Assembly: GCF_000308815.1 (NCBI RefSeq)
Contig: NZ_BAFX01000124.1
Coordinates: 124,001 to 188,000, forward strand
Length of the DNA: 64,000 bases
Reading direction: 5' to 3'
Origin: Nocardia concava NBRC 100430
GTDB lineage: Bacteria > Actinomycetota > Actinomycetes > Mycobacteriales > Mycobacteriaceae
In this document: piece by piece, positions 54,580-64,000 of the stretch
Layout: each line of letters opens with the position of its first letter
How positions within the stretch are numbered: position 1 is the stretch's first letter
Notes under the pieces: generated by a model
Told to the model about the DNA's origin: nothing
Database searches by the model: none
What the model saw: the letters and a program-made list of their open reading frames with translations, nothing else
Made by a program: the position numbers and the translations under genes

Positions 54580-56211
54580 TCAGCTGCTCGGCGCCTCGTC
54601 GACCGCGACGGACTCGCCGGTGTAGGGCCGGTTCGGGATGAGCGCGGCCGAGGCCAGTCCGACCAGCAGGAACAGCGCCCCGGCCAGCAGCGTGGTGCGG
54701 GTCGAGTCGGTGAATGCCCGGGTGAGCGCGTCCAGTACGGCCGTGGCCCCGTGGTGTTCGCGCACCCCGGTGATCGCGCCACCCGCCGATTCGCGCGTGG
54801 CGGTGGCCAGGGTGTCGGCGGCGGAATCCGACAGATCCGGCACCTTGGACAGCTGCTTGGGCAGATCGTGGGCCAGCGCCGCCGACAGCAGCGCACCGAT
54901 CAGCGCGGTGCCGAAGGCCGAACCGACCTGCCGAACCGTGGACTGGGTGGCCGAGCCCTGACCCGAATTCTCCGGCGGCACATCGGCGAGCACGGTCCCG
55001 GTGAGCTGCGCCGAGGCCATGCCGAGCCCGATGCCGTAGCCGATCAGCAGCACCGCCAGCCACCAGCCGGAGATGTGCGGGGTGACGAACAGGGCGGTCA
55101 GCGCGATCGCCACGGCCTCGAAGGCGAGGCCGAGCTGCACGACGCGCACCGGACCGTATTTGCGCACCAGTCCTTCGGCGATCCCCGCGGCCAGGAACGC
55201 GCCAACGGCCATGGCCGCCAGCACATATCCCGCGCCGAGGGTGGACAGCCCGAGCACGTTCACCATGAACAGCGGCAGCACGAACAGCAATCCGAACTCG
55301 CCCAGCGCCACCATGAACGCGGTGATATTGCCCCACCGGAAGCTCGGGATCTTGAACAGCGCCGGATCCAGCAGCGCGGACCGGCCGATCAGATTGCGAT
55401 GCTGCTCCCAGCGGATGAACAGCACCAGCGCGAGCACCCCGAGCGCCAGCAGGATCGGGATCGGCGACACCGGCGCGGTGGCCGGCCAATCCCAGCCCGC
55501 CAGCGGGAATTCCCGCAGCGGCTTCCACCAGCCATAGGTCTGTCCTTCGATGAGCGCGAACACCAGCAGCGCGAAACCGATTGCGCTGAGCAGGAATCCG
55601 TCCACGTCCAATCCGGGCGCGGCCTTGCCCATCCGGGTCTCCGGCACGAACAGCACCAGTCCGATCAACACCACCGCGCCCAGCGGCAGGTTCACCAGGA
55701 AGATCCAGGGCCAGGTGAAGTAGGTGGTGAGCCAACCGCCGAGCAGCGGGCCGACGGCGGCGACACCGGAGATGACCGAACCCCACACCGCGAAGGCGAT
55801 GATCCGGTCGCGACCCCGGAAGATGGCGTTCATGGTGGCCAGCGTCCCGGGCATGACCCCGGCCGCGCCGATGCCCTGCACGATGCGCCCGAGGATCAGC
55901 GGCCACGCGCTGTGCGCCTGCGCGGAGAGCACGCTACCGATCAGGAAGACGATCACCCCGAGGGCGAACATATTGCGCCGCCCGAGCCGATCGCCGAGGC
56001 GGCCGCTGGTGATCAGCAGCGCGGCCAGCACGACCGCGTAGATGCTGTTGATCCATTGCGCCTGAGTGAAATTCAGCTGCAGATCATTGATGATGACGGG
56101 CAGGGAGACCGCGACGATGGTGCCGTCGAGCACCACCATGGACAGGCCCAAGGCCAAGACACCGAGGGTGACCCACTTCTTGCGACCCAGATCGAGCTGA
56201 GCTTCCGTCAT
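54580..56211 (-). CDS. MFS transporter, DHA2 (EmrB/QacA) family
   Basis: A 543-residue exporter with about 14 helices. Motif A is GRLGDRLGRRNMF; motif B GRIVQGIGAAGVMPGTLATM; motif C region GPLLGGWLTTYFTWPWIFLVNLPLG is typical of DHA2 14-helix drug exporters. Start MTEAQLDLGRKKWVTLGVLAL. It likely pumps hydrophobic drugs or antibiotics with proton motive force. No regulator is next to it. Convergent with the secreted protein gene; divergent from the TerD gene. Confidence 0.93.
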   Translation of the reverse strand: MTEAQLDLGRKKWVTLGVLALGLSMVVLDGTIVAVSLPVIINDLQLNFTQAQWINSIYAVVLAALLITSGRLGDRLGRRNMFALGVIVFLIGSVLSAQAHSAWPLILGRIVQGIGAAGVMPGTLATMNAIFRGRDRIIAFAVWGSVISGVAAVGPLLGGWLTTYFTWPWIFLVNLPLGAVVLIGLVLFVPETRMGKAAPGLDVDGFLLSAIGFALLVFALIEGQTYGWWKPLREFPLAGWDWPATAPVSPIPILLALGVLALVLFIRWEQHRNLIGRSALLDPALFKIPSFRWGNITAFMVALGEFGLLFVLPLFMVNVLGLSTLGAGYVLAAMAVGAFLAAGIAEGLVRKYGPVRVVQLGLAFEAVAIALTALFVTPHISGWWLAVLLIGYGIGLGMASAQLTGTVLADVPPENSGQGSATQSTVRQVGSAFGTALIGALLSAALAHDLPKQLSKVPDLSDSAADTLATATRESAGGAITGVREHHGATAVLDALTRAFTDSTRTTLLAGALFLLVGLASAALIPNRPYTGESVAVDEAPSS

Positions 56212-56373
56212 CCATCGCTCCTGAACTGCGTCCGAAGAACCCGATGTACCGCGTTAGCCACCAATGTGCGATATGACCGTTCCACAGTCTAGGTCGAGGT
56301 GTCCAGGCAGCTAGACATTTGCGGACCGTTCGCCCCGGAACGGCGCCGGTTCGCATCGGATAACTTGGAATCT

Positions 56374-57696
56374 GTGTCGATGCTGAAGGGTTCCAACGTT
56401 CCGGTGACGGCGTCCGAGGTTCGGATCGAACTGGGGTGGCAGACGGGACCCGGGGTGCCCGACGCCGACGCCTCCGCCCTGCTGCTCGCGGGCGGCCGGG
56501 TCCGATCGGACGCCGATTTCGTCTTCTACAACCAGCCGCAGCACGCCTCGGGCGCGGTCCGGCATCTCGGTAAGCGGCAGGGCCCGCAGGTGGTCGACGC
56601 GCTCGCGGTGGATCTGGCCCGGGTCGAACCGCAGATCGACACCGTGGTGGTGGCCGCCTCCGCCGATGGCGGCACCTTCGCCCAATTCCGCGGCCTGCAC
56701 GTGCGTTTGGTGGATGTGAACGGCACCGAACTGGCCCGCTTCGACAGCGCGGCCGCCACCTCGGAGACCGCCTTCGTGCTCGGCGAGCTGTATCGCCGCG
56801 GCGGCGGCTGGAAGTTCCGCGCGGTCGGCCAGGGCTACGACTCCGGACTGGCCGGACTGGCAACCGATTTCGGCATCTCGGTCAACGAAGCCCCTGCGTC
56901 CCAGCCGGTTCCCCCGCAGCCCGCCGCCCCGCAGCCCGCCGCCCCGCAGCAGCCCTTCGCGCCCCCGCGACCTCCGGTTCCCCCGCAGCCGATCGCGCCC
57001 CCGCCGCCTCCCATGCCGCCGCAGCCGATCGTGCCGCCCCCGCCGCCCGCGCAGGAGCCGCGCGTCAATCTGGGCAAGATCTCGCTGACCAAGGAGGCCC
57101 CGGCGGTCTCCCTGACCAAGCAGGGCGCGACCGGCGGCATCATGCGGGTGAACCTGAACTGGTCGGTCCCGAGTTCGGGCGGGCTGTTCGGTCGCAAGCG
57201 CGGCAATGGCGGTCTGGACCTGGATCTATGCGCGTTCTGGGAGCTGACCGACGGCACCAAGGGTTGTGTCAGCGCCCTGGACACCTTCGGCAACCTGCAC
57301 AAGGCCCCGTTCATCGCCCTGGACCAGGACGATCGGACCGGTGGCAGCGCCGCGGGTGAGAACCTGTCGATCAATCTCGACCACACCGCCGACTTCCGCC
57401 GCATCCTGGTGTTCGCCTCGCTCTACGAGGGCGCGCAGGACTTCCGCGGCGTGCACGCGACCGCGACCCTGTTCCCCCGCAATTCACCGCCGATCGAGAT
57501 GGAAGTCAGCGGCTGCCACGATGATTCGCGCGAGATGGTGCTGGCGCTGATCGAGAACGTGCGCGGCGAGCTGGTGGTGCGCCGCGAGGCCCGGTTCGTG
57601 CGACCGCCGGACGGCCGCAAGTTCTGGGGCAAGCTGGCGGTGGACCAGGCCTACGGGTGGGGCCTGAAGTGGGGCACTTCGAAGGGCAAGTCCTGA
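56374..57696 (+). CDS. TerD-family protein with two TerD domains
   Basis: A 440-residue protein with two TerD (calcium-binding, stress/tellurium) modules: residues 1-185 ([58 protein letters not shown]) and about 255-435 (INLNWS-type [82 protein letters not shown]). They are joined by a Pro/Gln-rich linker ([21 protein letters not shown]). TerD proteins bind Ca2+ and are linked to stress and phage defence; here it is a lone gene without other ter genes. GTG start at 56374. Confidence 0.92.
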   Translation: MSMLKGSNVPVTASEVRIELGWQTGPGVPDADASALLLAGGRVRSDADFVFYNQPQHASGAVRHLGKRQGPQVVDALAVDLARVEPQIDTVVVAASADGGTFAQFRGLHVRLVDVNGTELARFDSAAATSETAFVLGELYRRGGGWKFRAVGQGYDSGLAGLATDFGISVNEAPASQPVPPQPAAPQPAAPQQPFAPPRPPVPPQPIAPPPPPMPPQPIVPPPPPAQEPRVNLGKISLTKEAPAVSLTKQGATGGIMRVNLNWSVPSSGGLFGRKRGNGGLDLDLCAFWELTDGTKGCVSALDTFGNLHKAPFIALDQDDRTGGSAAGENLSINLDHTADFRRILVFASLYEGAQDFRGVHATATLFPRNSPPIEMEVSGCHDDSREMVLALIENVRGELVVRREARFVRPPDGRKFWGKLAVDQAYGWGLKWGTSKGKS

Positions 57697-57712
57697 GCCG
57701 CCGCTCGCCGGA

Positions 57713-58387
57713 TCAGTCCTGATCGGGCGGGAACTGGGCCGCCAATTCCAAGGCGGCGGCCCGGGTCTCGGTCAGCGATCCGCTCCAGCACAGCAGTCGC
57801 AGGATGGCGTCGGGGATGAGCTGTTCGGCGTACTCCGGCGCCGCGCCCTCGTCGGAACGCATATTGATGACCGACTCCACCAGCCGGAACGGCAGCAGTT
57901 CGGCCCCGGCCACGGCCCCGGTTCCGGCCTCGGCGATGACCGCGGCGGAGAGGACCTCGTAATGCCGGCGCAGCGCGTCGCGGCCCTCGCGGAATTTGGC
58001 GAACCGGTCGCTGCGCAGCTCGGGTAGCAGATACAGCGCGCCGAGATTCCAGCGGCTGGCCAGCAGCTGGCTGATGTCGAACCAGGCCAGCGCGTACAGC
58101 CGCACCGCCGCGGGCTCGGGCCGGTCGGCCAGCTTGCCCGCCAGTTCCAGTGGCGTGCTGACCGTTTCGCCGAGCAGCGCGTCGAGGATGTCGTCCTTGG
58201 CGGCGAAGTGGTGGTAGAGCGAGGCCTGCCGGATTCCGACGGCGTCGGCGACCGCACGGGTGGAGGTATTGCCGTATCCGTGACTGGTGAACAACTCGGC
58301 GGCGGCGTCGAGGATTTCGGCGCGCGGGGTCTGGCCTGCGCGGCGGCGGGGTTCTAGTCGGGGACGGCCGGGTCCGAGTTGGGTCAC
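57713..58387 (-). CDS. TetR-family regulator of the adjacent nitrogen operon
   Basis: A 224-residue TetR repressor. HTH: AEILDAAAELFTSHGYGNTSTRAVADAVGIRQASLYHHFAAKDDIL. The start VTQLGPGRPRLEPRRRAGQ is a basic N-terminal arm. Its GTG at 58387 is divergent from the permease gene (58572), with a perfect palindrome at 58432-58451 between them. Therefore it probably represses the permease-DUF1989-carboxylase-atzF operon and itself. The effector is not known; guanidine or a pathway intermediate is plausible. Confidence 0.88.
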   Translation of the reverse strand: MTQLGPGRPRLEPRRRAGQTPRAEILDAAAELFTSHGYGNTSTRAVADAVGIRQASLYHHFAAKDDILDALLGETVSTPLELAGKLADRPEPAAVRLYALAWFDISQLLASRWNLGALYLLPELRSDRFAKFREGRDALRRHYEVLSAAVIAEAGTGAVAGAELLPFRLVESVINMRSDEGAAPEYAEQLIPDAILRLLCWSGSLTETRAAALELAAQFPPDQD

Positions 58388-58431
58388 GTAGCCATTCTGT
58401 CCTATACAGCGGGACGACCTGCGAGGTGAGT

Positions 58432-58451
58432 TTTCTGTCATTTGACAGAAA
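58432..58451. promoter_or_regulatory. TetR operator of the guanidine/urea operon (candidate)
   Basis: TTTCTGTCA - TT - TGACAGAAA, a perfect 9-base inverted repeat with a 2-base spacer in the divergent promoter. It is 45 bases from the TetR GTG and 121 bases before the permease ATG; A/T-rich ends are typical of TetR sites. Confidence 0.74.
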
Positions 58452-58571
58452 TACCCGCAACGCAGAAGTTACGCCGGGCCACGGGACGGATACAACGCCG
58501 TCACCACAGCGGCGATCGCGAACGGAAAACTTTCAATCGATAGATATTCCCCTCGCGAAAGACTCGCCGCC

Positions 58572-60122
58572 ATGGTTGCCCCCGCCGACGCCATAGTCCC
58601 TCCGAGCCCGCCCGACACCTCCACCGACAGTGCCGACCTGGCGCGCTTCGGCTACCAGCCCGTCCTGCACCGCAAGCTCGGCCGCTACGCCTCCTTCGCG
58701 GCCGGATTCTCCTTCGTCTCCATCCTGACCACCATCTTCCAGTTCTTCGGCTTCGGTTACGCCTTCGGTGGCGCGGCCTTCTTCTGGACCTGGCCGATCG
58801 TGTTCGCGGGCCAGTTCCTGGTCGCGCTGAACTTCGCGGAACTGGCCGCGCGCTACCCGATCTCGGGCTGCATCTATCAGTGGTCGCGCCGGCTGGCCGG
58901 GGAGGTGGTCGGCTGGTTCGCCGGCTGGATGATGATCATCGCCCAGGTCGTGACCGCCGCGGCCGCCGCCATCGCGCTGCAGGTGGTGCTGCCCAGCATC
59001 TGGTCCGGATTCCAGCTCATCGGCACCGATACCGCGCTCACCTCGCACGACGGGGCCTCGAACGCGGTGCTGCTGGGCAGCATCCTGCTGGTGGTCACCA
59101 CGGTCATCAATGTGGTGGGCATCGACTGGATGGCGCGCATCAACTCGCTGGGGGTGACCATCGAGATCATCGGCGTGTGCGCGGTGATCGCGGTGTTCTT
59201 CACCCACACCGATCGCGGGCCGAGCGTGGTCACCCAGACCGATCAGGCCGCGCCCGGGGCGTACTGGGCCGCGTTCCTGGCCTCCGGATTGATGGCCGCC
59301 TATGTCATGGTCGGATTCGATTCCGCCGGTGAGCTTTCCGAGGAGACCAAGAATCCCCGCCACGTCGCACCGCGCACCATCCTCTCGGCGCTGGCGGTGT
59401 CCGCGCTGGGCGGCGGGCTGATCCTGCTGGGCGCGCTCATGGCCGCACCGAGCCTGACCGACGGCTCGCTGGCCAGCGGCGGACTCGCCTACGTGATCGA
59501 GGCCAAGCTGACCACCGTGCCCGGCAAGATCGTGCTGGCCTGCGTGGCGTGCGCGATCACGGTGTGCACCTTGGCGATTCAGACGGCCGGCTCGCGCCTG
59601 CTGTTCTCCATGGCCCGCGACGGGCGGCTGCCGTTCGCGAAGCAGCTGTCGACGGTGCACCCGCGCTTCGGCACCCCGGTATGGCCCGCCGTGGTGATCG
59701 GCGTGCTCGGCATCGGCCTGCTCTTGCTGAACCTGGGCAACGGCGCGGTCTTCGCGACCCTGGCCAGCGTCTGCATCGTCATGCTCTACCTCGCGTACCT
59801 GCTGGTGACGGTCCCGCTGCTGATCCGCCGGATCAAGGGCTGGCCCGCCGATATCGCCGGTGACGCCGCGGGCACCAAGCTGTTCGCGCTGGGCCGCTAC
59901 GGCATCGCGATCAATGGCCTGGCCGTGGTGTGGGGCATCGCCATGGCGGTGAACCTGGCCTGGCCGCGCGCCGCGGTCTACACCCCGGCCGGCGGCGGCT
60001 GGTGGATGCTCTGGGCCGCACCGCTGTTCGTGCTGCTCACGGTGGCGGTCGGCGTGCTGGTGCACCGGATCGTGACGCCCGCCCGCGGACTGCTCACCGA
60101 GCCCGCCGCCCAGATCGCCTGA
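58572..60122 (+). CDS. APC-superfamily permease
   Basis: A 516-residue amino-acid/amine permease of the APC superfamily with about 12 helices. Typical texts: FSFVSILTTIFQFFGFGYAFGG, ISGCIYQWSRRLAGEVVGWFAGWMMI, AYVMVGFDSAGELSEETKNPRHVAPRTIL and SRLLFSMARDGRLPFAKQL. In this kind of operon it is expected to import the nitrogenous substrate (guanidine or a related compound) across the membrane. First gene of the operon; the DUF1989 gene follows 30 bases after its stop. Start MVAPADAIVPPSP. Confidence 0.9.
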   Translation: MVAPADAIVPPSPPDTSTDSADLARFGYQPVLHRKLGRYASFAAGFSFVSILTTIFQFFGFGYAFGGAAFFWTWPIVFAGQFLVALNFAELAARYPISGCIYQWSRRLAGEVVGWFAGWMMIIAQVVTAAAAAIALQVVLPSIWSGFQLIGTDTALTSHDGASNAVLLGSILLVVTTVINVVGIDWMARINSLGVTIEIIGVCAVIAVFFTHTDRGPSVVTQTDQAAPGAYWAAFLASGLMAAYVMVGFDSAGELSEETKNPRHVAPRTILSALAVSALGGGLILLGALMAAPSLTDGSLASGGLAYVIEAKLTTVPGKIVLACVACAITVCTLAIQTAGSRLLFSMARDGRLPFAKQLSTVHPRFGTPVWPAVVIGVLGIGLLLLNLGNGAVFATLASVCIVMLYLAYLLVTVPLLIRRIKGWPADIAGDAAGTKLFALGRYGIAINGLAVVWGIAMAVNLAWPRAAVYTPAGGGWWMLWAAPLFVLLTVAVGVLVHRIVTPARGLLTEPAAQIA

Positions 60123-60152
60123 CATTCCATAGATTCCGAGAACGGAGCAGCT

Positions 60153-60899
60153 ATGACCACAGCGAACACCACCGGCGCGCGCGATCACGCGCGGTCCCAG
60201 GCGGCCGCGGCCGACCGCAACGGGCCGGAGATACCGACGGGCTTGGATGCCACGAAAGTGACCTTCGCCCAGCGGATTCCGTCCGGTGGTTACGCGAATG
60301 TGGTGCTGGCTCGGGGCAGCAGGGTGCGGTTGACCGATCCGCAGGGTTCGGCGTGCGCACACCTGCTGCTGCTCCGTGCCGAATCTCCCTGGGAGCGACT
60401 GAATGTCGCGGACACCGTGAAGGTGCCGTGGCAGGCGTACCTGGGTGTGGTCCACCCGCTGCTGTCGGATCAGGGCCGGGTGCTGGCCACGGTGGTCGCG
60501 GACTCGTCGGGGCATCACGACACCCTGTGCGGCCCCTCGGCCGTCGCCCGGGCTCGACTGCGGCTGGCCGGGGTCAAGCAGGGGCTGGAACCGCGCGATA
60601 TCGGGCCGACGGTGTCGTTCTTCCGGGGTGTGCGGGTGGAATCGGATGGGGCGCTGACGGTTACGGGCGGCGCGGGGGCGGGTGCGGCGGTCGAGCTGCT
60701 CGTGCACCTGCCGGTGACACTCCTGCTCGCCAATGCCGAGCATCCACTGGATCCGACTCCACCGACCGATCTCGACCTCGTGGTCTGGTCCGCTCCGGAG
60801 GAGCTGGCACGCACGCACAGCACCGATCCGGAATATCTGCGCGCGGTGGAGAACACCGAACAGGACTGGCACGCACGCACTCTGGAGACCCTCGCATGA
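60153..60899 (+). CDS. DUF1989 protein, urea carboxylase-associated (carboxyguanidine deiminase subunit)
   Basis: A 248-residue DUF1989 protein. Marks: [58 protein letters not shown] and [18 protein letters not shown], with Cys/His/Asp residues that bind zinc in the family. Published biochemistry shows two DUF1989 proteins (CgdA and CgdB) as a heteromeric carboxyguanidine deiminase that feeds allophanate to AtzF; I cannot tell which subunit this is. Its stop overlaps the next start (ATGA). Confidence 0.88.
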   Translation: MTTANTTGARDHARSQAAAADRNGPEIPTGLDATKVTFAQRIPSGGYANVVLARGSRVRLTDPQGSACAHLLLLRAESPWERLNVADTVKVPWQAYLGVVHPLLSDQGRVLATVVADSSGHHDTLCGPSAVARARLRLAGVKQGLEPRDIGPTVSFFRGVRVESDGALTVTGGAGAGAAVELLVHLPVTLLLANAEHPLDPTPPTDLDLVVWSAPEELARTHSTDPEYLRAVENTEQDWHARTLETLA

Positions 60900-61528
60900 G
60901 CACCACAACAAGCACCGCCACCACTCACACCGTCGTGCTGGACGAGACCGTGCCCGCCCGCGCCCCCTGGTCGGCCATCGTGCGCGCCGGGGAACAGCTG
61001 GAAATCATCGATCTGCACGGAAATCAGGCCGTGGACTGCCTGCTCTACAACGCCGCCGACCACACCGACCGCTACAGCGCACAGGCCACCATCACCGCGC
61101 AGCGCAATATCTTCCTGACCACCGGCAGCGTGCTGCTGACCGAGGCGGGCACCCCGCTCATGACGGTGGTCGCCGACGAGGTCGGCAATCACGACACCGT
61201 GGCGGGCGCGTGCTCGCAGGAGTCCAACACCCTGCGCTACGGCCACCACACCCGGCATCAGCACGCGTGCGTGGAGAACTTCCTCGCCGAGGGGCTGAAG
61301 TGGGGGCTGGGCAAACGCGATCTGGTGTCGAACATCAACTGGTTCATGAACGTTCCCGTCGAGGCCGACGGCACGCTCGGCATCGTCGACGGCCTGTCCG
61401 CGCCGGGCAAGACGATCACGCTGCGCGCCGAGACCGACACCCTGGTGCTGGTCTCGAACTGCCCGCAGATCAACAACCCCTGCAATGGCTTCGATCCGAC
61501 ACCGGTGCGCATGGTGGTGACCCGATGA
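60896..61528 (+). CDS. DUF1989 protein, second subunit (carboxyguanidine deiminase-like)
   Basis: A 210-residue DUF1989 paralogue of the previous gene. Conserved text: [97 protein letters not shown] and [15 protein letters not shown]. Cysteines and histidines at ACSQ, NHDT and the end NPCN are likely metal or active-site residues. It starts at ATGA shared with the first DUF1989 stop and ends at ATGA with the carboxylase start, so the three proteins are made together. The older name urea carboxylase-associated protein is a misnomer if the substrate is carboxyguanidine. Confidence 0.89.
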   Translation: MSTTTSTATTHTVVLDETVPARAPWSAIVRAGEQLEIIDLHGNQAVDCLLYNAADHTDRYSAQATITAQRNIFLTTGSVLLTEAGTPLMTVVADEVGNHDTVAGACSQESNTLRYGHHTRHQHACVENFLAEGLKWGLGKRDLVSNINWFMNVPVEADGTLGIVDGLSAPGKTITLRAETDTLVLVSNCPQINNPCNGFDPTPVRMVVTR

Positions 61529-63537
61529 CGGCCGTCCTCCCCGAACTCGACGTGACCGAGAACCCCTCCCCCGCACCGGTTTTCCGGGTCCTGCGGCCAG
61601 GAATGCAGACCACCGTGCAGGATTGGCCCGCCCGGGTCGGCTACTGGCACGTGGGTGTGCCGCCGTCCGGGCCGATGGACGATCTCTCGTTCCGGCTCGG
61701 CAATCGAGCGCTGGGCAATCCCGAGGGCGCGGCCGGGCTGGAGTGCACGCTCGGCGGACCGGCGCTGCGTTTCGACACCGATACCTGGGTGTGCGTCACG
61801 GGCGCGCCGGTTCCCGTCACCGTGAACGGCCGCGCGGTGCGCCAGTGGCGCAGCGTGCTGGTGCCCGCGGGCGGCGTGCTGGATGTCGGCATGGTGCGCG
61901 GGCCGGGGATGCGCTGCTACATCCTGCTGGCGGGCGGTATCGAGGTACCCGAATACCTCGGCAGCCGTTCGACTTTCACGCTCGGGAAGTTCGGCGGCGG
62001 CACCGGCCGGGCGCTCGCTGTCGACGACGAAGTCGCGCTCGGCGAGCCGGGTCGGGTCACGGCCGGGGTGACCGGCGACGACCAGCCGGTGCTGACCCGC
62101 CGCTGGGAGCTGGCGGTCACCGAGGGCCCGCACGGGGCGCCGGAGTTCTTCACCCGCGCCGACTTCGACACCATCATCGGCACCGACTACGAGGTGCATT
62201 TCAACTCCGATCGGACCGGTGTGCGCCTCATCGGCCCGAAGCCGGAGTGGGCGCGCCCGGACGGCGGCGAGGCGGGCCTGCACCCGTCCAATATCCACGA
62301 CACCGCGTATTCCGTTGGCGCGCTGGACTTCACCGGCGATACCCCGATCCTGCTCGGCCCCGACGGCCCTAGCCTGGGCGGCTTCGTCTGCCCGGTGACC
62401 GTGGTTGCGGCCGATCGCTGGAAGCTGGGCCAGCTCACCCCCGGCGACAGTGTGCGCTTCGTACCGGTCCGCGCCGATCGCGCGGCCTCGCTGCGGGAGC
62501 TCGGGCCCGAGCGCCGGGCCTCCTGGCCGGTGGTGCTGTCCAACGGCGGCGACGGCGATGACGGGGTGCTCGCCCGACGCGACGGCGCGGACACCGCGGT
62601 CACCTACCGCCGGGCCGGGAACGACGGCCTGCTCGTCGAATACGGCGATATGACACTGGATCTGGAGCTGCGCGCCCGCGTGCACGCCCTACACCAGGCG
62701 CTGCTGGAGCGCTCCGAGCCCGGCATCACCGAGCTGACGCCGGGTGTGCGGTCGCTGCAGGTGCGCAATGATCCCGACCGGCTGCCCACCCGCAGGCTGC
62801 TGGATCTGCTCGCCGAGGTGGAGGCCGATCTGCCGTCCGCCGACGAACTGGTGGTCCCCAGCCGCACCGTGCGACTGCCGCTGTCCTGGGACGACCCGTC
62901 CACCCGCGAGGCCATCACCCGCTACATGCACGGCGTCCGCGCCGATGCGCCGTGGTGCCCGTGGAATATCGAGTTCATCCGCCGGATGAACGGATTGGAC
63001 TCCGTGGACGAGGTTTTCGACACCGTCTTCGCCGCCGAGTACCTGGTCCTCGGCCTCGGGGACGTCTATCTGGGCGCGCCGGTCGCCACCCCGACCGATC
63101 CCCGCCACCGGCTGGTCACCACCAAGTACAACCCCGCCCGCACCTGGACCCCGGAGAACGCGGTCGGCATCGGCGGCGCGTACCTGTGCATCTACGGCAT
63201 GGAGGGTCCCGGCGGCTACCAGTTCGTCGGGCGCACCACCCAGGTGTGGAACCACCGGTCGACCGGGATCGGCGAAGATCCCTGGCTGCTGCGCTATTTC
63301 GACCGCATCAGCTGGTATCCGGTGAGCGCCGAGGAACTGCTGGACCTGCGTGCCGATACGGCCGCGGGGCGCGGACGGCTGCTGGCCGAGGACGGCGAGT
63401 TCCGGCTCGTCGACTACCGGAAGTTCCTGGACGACAATGCCGGGTCCATCGCCGACTTCCGTGCCCGCCAGGCCGACGCCTTCACCGCCGAGCGCAATTC
63501 GTGGCGCGAGGCGGGCGAACTCGCCGAAAAGGCCTGA
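61525..63537 (+). CDS. Urea/guanidine carboxylase, carboxyltransferase part only (AHS2 + AHS1)
   Basis: A 670-residue carboxyltransferase. The first domain (about residues 20-330) is AHS2/KipA-like: [87 protein letters not shown]. The second (360-590) is AHS1/KipI-like: [45 protein letters not shown] and [16 protein letters not shown]. The rest, [43 protein letters not shown], is the usual linker. The N-terminal biotin carboxylase and C-terminal biotinyl (AMKME-type) domains of full enzymes (about 1200 residues) are absent. It needs separate biotin carboxylase and carrier proteins from elsewhere. Confidence 0.9.
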   Translation: MTAVLPELDVTENPSPAPVFRVLRPGMQTTVQDWPARVGYWHVGVPPSGPMDDLSFRLGNRALGNPEGAAGLECTLGGPALRFDTDTWVCVTGAPVPVTVNGRAVRQWRSVLVPAGGVLDVGMVRGPGMRCYILLAGGIEVPEYLGSRSTFTLGKFGGGTGRALAVDDEVALGEPGRVTAGVTGDDQPVLTRRWELAVTEGPHGAPEFFTRADFDTIIGTDYEVHFNSDRTGVRLIGPKPEWARPDGGEAGLHPSNIHDTAYSVGALDFTGDTPILLGPDGPSLGGFVCPVTVVAADRWKLGQLTPGDSVRFVPVRADRAASLRELGPERRASWPVVLSNGGDGDDGVLARRDGADTAVTYRRAGNDGLLVEYGDMTLDLELRARVHALHQALLERSEPGITELTPGVRSLQVRNDPDRLPTRRLLDLLAEVEADLPSADELVVPSRTVRLPLSWDDPSTREAITRYMHGVRADAPWCPWNIEFIRRMNGLDSVDEVFDTVFAAEYLVLGLGDVYLGAPVATPTDPRHRLVTTKYNPARTWTPENAVGIGGAYLCIYGMEGPGGYQFVGRTTQVWNHRSTGIGEDPWLLRYFDRISWYPVSAEELLDLRADTAAGRGRLLAEDGEFRLVDYRKFLDDNAGSIADFRARQADAFTAERNSWREAGELAEKA

Positions 63538-63612
63538 CACACCGGGCATTCGCACCCCGCACCACGCGTTCGGCCCCGCACCATCGTCTCCGACCCTGAT
63601 CGAGGAGTTCTC

Positions 63613-64000
63613 ATGACCACGTGGATCCACCGACGCGCCGAATCCGAGGTTGCGGCCGAGATCGCCACTGCCACAGGAGCTCTGGCCGGATTGCTCCTGG
63701 CCGTGAAGGACAATGTGGATGTCGCCGGGCTGCCCACCACTGCGGCCTGCCCCGACTTCGCGTACACCCCAGATCGGGATTCAGCCGTCGTCGCCGCACT
63801 GCGGGCGGCCGGTGCGGTGGTGGTCGGCAAGACCAACCTCGATCAGTTCGCGACCGGATTGGTCGGGACCCGCTCCCCCTACGGCGTCGTCGAGAATGCC
63901 TTGCGGCCCGGATATGTCTCGGGCGGTTCGAGTTCCGGGTCGGCGGTCGCAGTGGCGACCGGCGAGGCGGATATCGCCATCGGCACCGATACCGCCGGTT
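63613..64000 (+). CDS. atzF: Allophanate hydrolase, 3' end outside the window
   Basis: Amidase-signature enzyme that hydrolyses allophanate to ammonia and CO2. The first 129 residues show catalytic Lys in [20 protein letters not shown], then [21 protein letters not shown] and the cis-Ser loop [28 protein letters not shown]; the nucleophile Ser follows directly after TAG, at the last base of the window. The start has GAGGAG 6 bases upstream, 75 bases after the carboxylase stop. It completes the operon: carboxylation, deimination to allophanate, hydrolysis. Whether a C-terminal domain is present cannot be seen. Confidence 0.92.
   Translation, partial: MTTWIHRRAESEVAAEIATATGALAGLLLAVKDNVDVAGLPTTAACPDFAYTPDRDSAVVAALRAAGAVVVGKTNLDQFATGLVGTRSPYGVVENALRPGYVSGGSSSGSAVAVATGEADIAIGTDTAG

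Noticed and set aside
58452-58571. Guanidine riboswitch upstream of the permease gene
   Set aside because: A few ACGG strings occur, but none is in a hairpin loop and the other conserved ykkC parts are missing; the strong palindrome points to TetR control.
61258-62685. 475-codon minus-strand frame opposite the carboxyltransferase
   Set aside because: Complement shadow; the plus strand encodes a continuous AHS2-AHS1 enzyme.

Overview
This is a GC-rich actinobacterial chromosome segment, most likely from Nocardia or a close mycolic-acid relative. The evidence is a conservon operon, a PerM homologue with its Rv0954-like neighbour, sucCD, purNH, pgi, an Rv0948c-type chorismate mutase and UvrD1 in one block (mycobacterial gene content recalled from memory), plus a DyP-encapsulin pair and many GTG/TTG starts. 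I see no tRNA, rRNA, CRISPR array, insertion sequence or prophage.

Layout. (1) 1-4.2 kb: a conservon (sensor kinase cut by the window edge, Roadblock, DUF742, GTPase) followed by an MHYT-like membrane protein. (2) 4.3-6.9 kb: VOC protein, DUF1906 protein and a small helical protein. (3) 6.9-9.8 kb: a two-armed zinc-starvation locus. Mrf, L31 type B and L32 run left; L28, L33, S14 and S18 run right. The ribosomal proteins lack zinc-ligand cysteine pairs, and the shared promoter holds two Zur-like boxes. (4) 9.9-11.2 kb: a bulb-lectin/LysM protein and a lipoprotein. (5) 11.3-27.5 kb: housekeeping and envelope block (purH with a one-base frameshift, purN, perM, DUF5336 protein, sucDC, M23 peptidase, pgi, gabD, chorismate mutase, uvrD1), ending in a deletion scar where a transporter remnant meets a 5'-truncated RelE/HigB-type toxin. 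(6) 27.5-45 kb: mostly catabolic and redox genes with local regulators: an orphan cytochrome b, SDRs, CoA transferase, AidB-like dehydrogenase with its TetR, crotonase, WS/DGAT-like acyltransferase, esterase, MocR regulator, Fpg/Nei, nitroreductase and HxlR. (7) 45-47.4 kb: cobF and the thyA-folA pair. (8) 47.5-51.4 kb: cupin, DyP peroxidase with an encapsulin-targeting tail, encapsulin, GlxA-type regulator and cysteine hydrolase. (9) 51.4-57.7 kb: serine hydrolase, Nudix, secreted protein, MFS exporter and a double-TerD protein. (10) 57.7-64 kb: a TetR regulator divergent from permease, two DUF1989 proteins, a carboxyltransferase-only urea/guanidine carboxylase and allophanate hydrolase (cut by the window edge).

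The most interesting parts are the right-hand operon, which fits guanidine rather than urea catabolism and whose carboxylase lacks its biotin carboxylase and biotin carrier domains; the complete zinc-free ribosomal protein locus; a two-copy palindromic repeat whose copies sit in opposite orientation with compensated stem changes, each between convergent genes; and the toxin-antitoxin scar. All calls rest on reading the sequence and on family knowledge; no database search was run.
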